Positions 58,098 through 64,000 of a stretch of DNA of 64,000 nt are shown here, piece by piece (position 1 is the first letter of the stretch; every line of letters begins with the position of its first letter). The DNA lies in the NCBI GenBank assembly GCA_032433765.1, contig JAVIAB010000073.1, positions 59,259,065 to 59,323,064 on the forward strand, given 5' to 3'. Source of the stretch: Megaustenia siamemsis (Eukaryota > Mollusca > Gastropoda > Stylommatophora > Ariophantidae). Both the position numbers and the translations under genes were made by a program. The notes under the pieces are model-generated. The model ran no database searches, was not told the DNA's origin, and was given only the letters and a program-made list of their open reading frames with translations.

Positions 58098-58320
58098 CTA
58101 TAAAACACATACACTTACCGTATCCCTCCTTACGCCATACCTTGTCGTATCCTAGCTTATCATTTCCAACTTTATCGTATTCTACCTTATATCATACCCT
58201 ATCGTCTTCTAGCTTATCATTTTTTGCCTTTTCGTATCCTATCATATATCTTGCTTCATCATACTTACTTTGTCGTATTCTAGCCTATCTTATCTTATCT
58301 ACTTTATCAAAACCTTTTTT
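58098..58320. repeat. Degenerate CTTATCGTATCCTAG-type repeat
   Basis: Irregular recurrences of TCGTATTCTAGCTTATCAT. Old or poorly amplified tandem array. Confidence 0.6.
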
Positions 58321-58506
58321 TTTATTATTTGCTATCATACAACCCTTTATCTTGTTATATCACACATTATCATATCTGATAACATCCACTTTCTTGCTTT
58401 CTTTCTTTTTTCTTTGTTTCTTTCTTATTTATTTATTTATTTTCTCTTGTACCCGTTTGGGTGTCAAGGAGATACGTTTTTTTCTCTCGCCCTTTTAGCG
58501 ACTTCA

Positions 58507-59180
58507 TTCATTGTCATTGAGTTATTGCGTTATGTGTGGTTTATCTTCATTGAACTCCAAACATGTCCATATGTGCTCAGATCCCCTCCTCAGCAAGTCC
58601 CGCGGTGTCCAGCGACTGACGGCTTCAATTCTATGTTGTTTGAAAAGTCATTTTATGCGCCGACTAAGTCTCTCATTTCTTGATGTACCCATTTTACTCC
58701 CATCTCCTTCATATGAAGGGAAGACATGGTTGTCGACGTCATGTGCCCTTCCCGCATCTTGGAGAGGGCATTGATGACGTCTGCATGCTTCACTGGTTCA
58801 CCGCTTTAAATAACACCACAGTTAGCCAACCTGTCCGCTCTTTCTTTCATTTCCCCGTACTCCCGAATGCCCAGGGACGTCGATAAAGGTGATTTTGAGT
58901 ATCTTTGGCTTCTGTAATGACTCGACCTGCGTACAGAGCCCCACTCAACTTATCTTATCGTGCTCATCGAATCACTTAGTTGGTCACTGGTCACTGTCAT
59001 CACCTCCATCGTCATGCTATACGTGGTTGTGGCGTATGGACTGCAATTTTTTACTATTATGCCTGCAGAGCGTGCTGCAAATGCAAATGCATTCCATGGG
59101 TGCCCTATTCTGGATCCGTCTGTATAGATAACTGTATCTTCCTTGTCGGTGTTGTCTACAATCAGGGCATTGTATTCCGC
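58507..59180 (-). mobile_element. LINE fragment with RNase H domain (LINE-F)
   Basis: Minus strand 59201-58950 reads DNTDKEDTVIYTDGSRIGHP, then AFAARSAGIIVKN, YATTTYSMTMEVMTVT. YTDGS carries the first catalytic Asp and MTMEV the Glu of RNase HI, as found at the C-terminal side of RT in I/Jockey-related LINEs. Downstream on the minus strand, past frameshifts, come PRCGKGT and other basic pieces consistent with a LINE C-terminal zone. No RT is retained. It ends abruptly at the 26-bp array. Confidence 0.75.
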
Positions 59181-59182
59181 AA

Positions 59183-59700
59183 ACCTAGACACAGGCGACA
59201 AACCTCAAATCTAGACACAGGCGACAAACCTCAAACCCAGCCACAGGCGACAAACGTCAAATCTAGACACAGGCGACAAACCTCTAATCTATACACAGGC
59301 GACAAACCTCTAATCTATACACAGGCGACAAACCTCAAATCTAGACACAGGCGACAAATCTGAAACCTAGACACAGGCGACAAACGTCAAATCTAGACAC
59401 AGGCGACAAACCTCTAATCTATACACAGGCGACAAACCTCAAATCTAGATACAGGCGACAAATCTGAAACCTAGACACAGGCGACAAACCTCAGATCTAG
59501 ACACAGGCGACAAACCTCTAATCTATACACAGGCGACAAACCTCAAATCTAGACACATGCGACAAACCTCAAACCTAGACACAGGCGACAAACCTCAAAC
59601 CTAGACACATGCGACAAACCTCAAATCTATACACAGGCGACAAACCTCAAATCTAGACACAGGTGGCAAACCTCAAATCTTGACACAGGCGACAAACCTC
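59183..59700. repeat. 26-bp minisatellite, about 20 units
   Basis: Unit CACAGGCGACAAACCTCAAA followed by TCTAGA, 26 bp, most with the palindrome TCTAGA. It directly continues from LINE-F sequence (GTATTCCGCAAACCTAGACA). Confidence 0.93.
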
Positions 59701-60550
59701 TTAGTAATTTTATTAACCTGGTTTATTCTTGTCAAGGTTGGTACAAATTGATAGGAAATTACTTGACTCTTTCAATTTTCAACCGCCTGGCGTTTCTTTA
59801 CGTGTTCAGCTTGACCATAGGACCACCATTACTTTGTCCCTCTCCCATAGCCAAAGGTATTAGATCTCACATGCGTTGAGGTTGAAACGATTCTTTCTTG
59901 ATATTATTTAATGTTTCTTATTCTATTTGAATGAAGGTTGAAGATGTATTTGATACCTTGATTATACCATCACAACAAGAACGTTGTGTGTCTTATATAT
60001 CAACAAAACGCGATTCTCCAATGATTCAATGCTTTGAAAACGTTTTTGAATATATTTGATGATCAATTTAATGATCTCAACGAACATCAACAAACATCGA
60101 ACGACAAACCGTCCCTTACTTCAATGTCGAATCCATTTAATGATGTACATATACAAATGAGCGAAACACTCTTTTATCAGTTCAAAGACGAACAACTGTC
60201 TATCAATTAACAAGAAGATCTATAATTCAATGAACATATTTCATTTCAAAGATCGTATCTAAGCAGGTTTCTCTACGTAATCAAACTCACTAATCTTTTC
60301 GAACAATCCCTGCCACCCATCAGCACTACTGGCAGCAAGAGTCGTGCACGTTAGACTTGTTCAACAATGATCATGGTCAGAATGTCGTTGAAACACGATC
60401 AATTCTTCTCAACAGTGAAGGCTGTTTGGCAGCAAGAGTCGTCCACGTTAGACTTCATCCAGACGATATCAATCTATCAGGCCCCTGGGCATCCGTACTA
60501 GCTGAATCACTGATGAACTGCTCCTTCCACTGCACTTCTCTGGCTCAGCT
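59701..60550. other. No gene; 28-bp direct repeat at 60331 and 60428
   Basis: GGCAGCAAGAGTCGTGCACG and the following TTAGACTT occur at 60331-60358 and, with one change, at 60428-60455, 97 bp apart. A 162-residue plus frame from 60357 has about 64 non-repetitive residues before entering the array; no motif is recognised. Confidence 0.45.
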
Positions 60551-60828
60551 GTCTCCACCCGTCAACTCACTCCCACCCGTCAACTCACTCCCACCCGTCA
60601 ACTCACTCCCACCCGTCAACTCACTCCCACCCGTCAACTCACTCCCACCCGTCAACTCACTCCCACCCGTCAACTCACTCCCACCCGTCAACTCACTCCC
60701 ACCCGTCAACTCACTCCCACCCGTCAACTCACTCCCACCCGTCAACTCATTCCCACCCGTCAACTCACTCCCATCCGTCAACTCACTCCCATCCGTCAAC
60801 TCACTCCCACCCGTCAACTCACTCCCAA
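60551..60828. repeat. 18-bp minisatellite, about 15 units
   Basis: Unit CTCCCACCCGTCAACTCA, with ATCC and ATTC variants. Gives PPVNSL or TGGSEL peptides in open frames, an artefact of an 18-bp period. Confidence 0.95.
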
Positions 60829-60915
60829 CTTACTCAAATTTCTAACTGCCTTAAAAGCAACGTCATACTCTTCCTACGTCACTTTTCTCTCCCTGCGCAC
60901 TGCACTGCGCCAATT

Positions 60916-61838
60916 CTGTCTCCACTTATTTTGGCGCGCAACAATTCTGTCTCCACTTATTTTGGCGCGCAACAATTCTGTCTCCACTTATTTTGGCGCG
61001 CAACAGTTCCGTCTCCACTTATTTTGACGCGCAACAATTCTGTCTCCACTTATTTTGGCGCGCAACAATTCTGTCTCCACTTATTTTGGCGCTCAACAAT
61101 TCTTTCTCCACTTATTTTGGCGCGCAACAATTCTGTCTCCACTTATTTTTTCGCGCAACAATTCTGTCTCCATTTATTTTGGCGCGCAACAATTCTGTCT
61201 CCACTTATTTTGGCGCGCAACAATTCTGTCTCCACTTATTTTGGCGCGCAACAATTCTGTCTCTTATTTTGGCGCGCAACTGTACTTTTGGCGCGCAACA
61301 ATTGTCTCCACTTATTTTGGCGCGCAACAATTCTGTCTCCATTTATTTTGCCGCACAACAATTCTGTCTCCACTTATTTTTGCGTGCAACAATTCTGTCT
61401 CCACTTATTTTGGCGCGCAACAATTCTGTCTCCACTTATTTTGGCGCGCAACAATTCTGTCTCCACTTATTTTGACGCGCAACAATTCTGTCTCCACTTA
61501 TTTTGGCGCGCAACAATTCCGTCTCCACTTATTTTGACGCACAACAATTCTGTCTCCACTTATTTTGGCGCGCAACAATTCTGTCTCCACTTATTTTGGC
61601 GCGCAACAATTCTGTCTCCACTTATTTTGGCGCGCAACAATTCTGTCTCCACTTATTTTTTCGCGCAACAATTCTGTCTCCACTTATTTTGACGCGCAAC
61701 AATTCTGTCTCCACTTATTTTGACGCACAACAATTCTGTCTCCACTTATTTTGGCGCGCAACAATTCTGTCTCCACTTATTTTGACGCGCAACAATTCTG
61801 TCTCCACTTATTTTGACGCACAACAATTCCGTCTCCTC
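60916..61838. repeat. 31-bp minisatellite, about 30 units
   Basis: Unit TTCTGTCTCCACTTATTTTG followed by GCGCGCAACAA, 31 bp; GCGCGC is retained in most units, with GACGCG and TTCGCG variants. The 31-bp period rotates reading frames, yet all frames stay open for long stretches because the unit lacks plus-strand stops. Confidence 0.95.
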
Positions 61839-62690
61839 ACCTTTTTTGGTGCGAAATTTCCCGTCTACAAGGTAGGGTCAATGAAAAAACACAAACACGA
61901 TCATTCTAAATCAAGTTTAAATCTGCTACCTTCAGGTTGTTTAGCGATCACCTTATCTCATAACAAGTCCTCAAAGACTTCACGCTAAATCCTCTAAAAA
62001 TAGATATTTAGTTATCGCGCCGTTTTAAAGGAAAAGACGTTACTAGAGTTAAACCTGGAAAAATGTCGTGAAATGGCAAATGGTATCTCCGAGTGGCCTT
62101 ACTTTCCAAGCCTATTTTTAGATTCTCAGAAATTAAGTATTCTAATATCATATCTTGAAACGGAATCAACACGCTTTGTTATAATGATTTGAGTTGTTGA
62201 GTGCGATACACGAACTCGATAGCTCTTCAGCTATTTATAGGTAACAATACTTGCGTTTGTCTCCACTGAACCAGACATCACAGAGAGTTGATAATGGAGT
62301 GTTCAATACCGACGACCTATATTTGTCTTAGGAAATATCATTTGTTTTAATCGATGAATAGTGAAAAGTGCAGGAAGGATAAATTTGATATACGAGACAT
62401 TGCTGTTATAGTAGAGCAAGCGACTTCAAATATTGTTGTTATTTAATATATATCAATGTTGCTGCGCGATCTAATCTGGTTTGTTTTATTAATTCTGTTC
62501 ATATGTGTTCTGGATTGTCATCGAAGCTGCTGCTTTAAAGACGTTTAGAAAGGATGTGTTGCGAGAGTGTGTTGCTCTTGGATTTACACAAAAGTGTGGT
62601 GTAATATGTGATCTATAGGATTTGATATTTGGTTGTATGCAAACATTTTTTTTTTAAGTTATAAACTCATCTGTTCATTTCTTCAAGAAT
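61839..62690. other. No gene seen
   Basis: Unique-looking AT-rich DNA. Nothing recognised. Confidence 0.5.
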
Positions 62691-62699
62691 TTGAAAACA

Positions 62700-62920
62700 T
62701 TTTTCTATCTGTCTGCCTGACTGTGTATGTGCGTGTGCGTGACCGTGCGCGTGTCTGTGTATGTGTGCGTCTGTGTCTGTGTCCACCCGCCGGCCCTGTA
62801 TGTCTGTCTGCCGCCCTGCATGTCTGCCCGCCTGTCTGTCTGTGTGTGTATGTCTGTGTGTGTCTGTCTGTCTCTTTTTCACTGAATATCTACCTATCAG
62901 TTTGCCTGTCTGCATATTTC

Positions 62921-62955
<35 letters not shown>
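62700..62955. repeat. CTGT/GTGT low-complexity tract and (CT)n
   Basis: Irregular TGTCTGTG units to about 62890, then (CT)n at 62926-62953. A related CTGTC-rich stretch lies at 63240-63330. Confidence 0.85.
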
Positions 62956-62958
<3 letters not shown>

Positions 62959-63011
62959 GTTTATGTCTATAATTTATATAATAGAAACACATTATTTGAT
63001 CCTTCCGGAGA

Positions 63012-63210
63012 GCGGGTGACCGAAAAGATAACTTGTCGGCCTTGAACCCAGGAGAAGGCGGGTTCGAATCCCGATAGGGTCAACATTTTATTCTATCGGG
63101 GATGAAATAAAAACTCAGACCCGATCACCTGGCGGCGACAGCACTGGATTAACGACCTTTATCCTCCGGTCCTACAATTCCCCCGCGGCAGATCCCAGAA
63201 TTGGGAAAAT
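63012..63210 (+). mobile_element. SINE-3 copy, unexpanded
   Basis: tRNA-like with box B GGTTCGAATCCCG (63060-), then CAACATTTTATTC, GGGGATGAAATAAAAACTCA, GACAGCACTGGATTAACGAC and CTTTATCCTCCGGTCCT. Aligns with both halves of the 9.6-kb copy, without the array. No TSD recognised. Confidence 0.7.
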
Positions 63211-63407
63211 ATCGCAAAGATAGCTTTTTTTTAATCCTTCCATCCATGCACCCGTCAGTTTTTCTTTCCGTCTCTCTATCCATCTGCCTATCATTCTGTC
63301 TGGTTGTCTGCCTGTCCGCCTGTCTGTCTTTACCCATTAAGATAAGTGTGCATCCCATGGCACGTCAGGGTTCACGACAACAAAATCGCGAATAGACTCG
63401 CTGACAG

Positions 63408-63667
63408 TGAAGTATTAAAAAACCCCCGACAATACAAGTGACGTATAGGGAATATGGTGTTAGTGACGATAAACTTTACAGACCTTCAGCACAACGATTT
63501 TTGGGGCAATGTGGTCGGTATTACGCCCGTGCCGCTTTACATTCCCAGAAAAAAAACTTCGGTACCCATTTAAGGCTGGGTGAACCCGGAAGCCGTCGAT
63601 TGGGATCAAACACCACCCCTTGTTCTTTATAGTCCAGTCCACTAACCACTGAGCTATCGCGGCTCCC
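63408..63667 (-). mobile_element. SINE-1 copy, full length
   Basis: From AAAAAACCCCCGACAATACA to CTGAGCTATCGCGGCTCCC. Core GGTACCCATTTAAGGCTGGG intact. B box damaged (GATTGGGATCAAACACC). No convincing TSD. Confidence 0.87.
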
Positions 63668-64000
63668 TACTCGCAGAGACTACTTGTACTGAATGCTTTC
63701 TGACTCTGAGCAAATACATCTCCATGTTAATTTCTTGAGATAGAAAGAAGAAGGTGGGTCAAGCAAGGATGTATTGAGAGACTGCCGCATTTGGGGATAC
63801 AAACAAGATGTTGTCTATTCAGCACGCTTTTAACAGAAGATGATGTGGCTATAATCAACACCTAACAGTAAAACATCAGTCTGAACACGGTTTCGAGAAA
63901 TGTTAAAACGGGTGTTGGAGCAGGTATGAGGATGCCTTGATTTCAATGACACTAAGTCCAAAGACATTTTTGTTTCATCATGTTGCTTTATAATGTTTTC
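63668..64000. other. No gene seen
   Basis: Unique-looking sequence to the window edge. Confidence 0.5.

Noticed and set aside
60357..60845. 162-residue plus frame with a non-repeat N-terminal part
   Set aside because: Most of it is the 18-bp array; the N-terminal part has no recognisable motif, and the region contains a duplicated 28-bp segment.
62667..63045. Cys/Val/Ser-rich frames around 62.7-63.0 kb
   Set aside because: Low-complexity TGTCTG/CT tract.
63012..63080. Functional tRNA gene with GGTTCGAATCC box
   Set aside because: No acceptor stem pairing in the right place; continues into a SINE-3 body shared with 9.6 kb.

Overview
The window is animal nuclear DNA with almost no host coding sequence. 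The evidence is eukaryotic splice signals around two phased exons, many tRNA-derived SINEs with Pol III box A/B motifs and target-site duplications (TSDs), several decayed LINE (non-LTR retrotransposon) families, and about 22 kb of tandem-repeat arrays, roughly a third of the window. The style (SINEs with a conserved GGTACCCATT...GCTGGGT core, several AP-endonuclease LINE families, many unrelated minisatellites) fits a lophotrochozoan, perhaps a gastropod mollusc. That placement is inference from general character, not from a marker gene.

Layout. 0-9.5 kb: LINE remnants (1-400, 1350-1620, a long decayed LINE-A on the minus strand at 2100-5190, fragments at 5.8-7.0 kb) with SINE-1 copies at 1.8, 6.5 and 7.0 kb and a different SINE at 8.5 kb. 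9.6-18.3 kb: SINE-3, which carries a 34-bp array inside it, then a 33-bp array, a 58-bp array, a 4.3-kb array of 20-bp units, and simple repeats. 18.4-25.8 kb: purine tract, LINE-C fragment, 2.9-kb array of about 14-bp units, 55-bp array, 14-bp array. 27-31.7 kb: short arrays, two dispersed repeats, four SINE-1 copies, a LINE-C end. 32.1-34.4 kb: the only supported host gene fragment, two exons at 32177-32424 and 33941-34042, with repeats in the intron. 34.4-40.7 kb: two large pyrimidine-rich arrays, the second with a 544-bp higher-order repeat. 41-45 kb: LINE fragments, a SINE and unassigned DNA. 45-52.4 kb: a 51-bp array ending in an inverted unit, then a minisatellite interrupted by a nested set of LINE insertions. 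52.4-64 kb: LINE-D, LINE-C and RNase H LINE fragments, arrays of 18, 26, 18 and 31 bp, a composite SINE with two tRNA-like heads, and more SINEs.

No operons or gene interactions can be inferred. The activity recorded here is retrotransposition plus local repeat expansion. The most informative signals are structural: arrays that appear to have grown from a SINE (9.6 kb) and from a dispersed repeat whose unexpanded copy is nearby (29.4 kb versus 25.4 kb); a SINE mobilised together with a second tRNA-like module (56.8-57.2 kb); a LINE nest that can be ordered by its TSDs (46-52 kb); and an exact 544-bp higher-order repeat (38.1-39.2 kb). Nearly all long open frames are repeat arrays or LINE debris, not genes.
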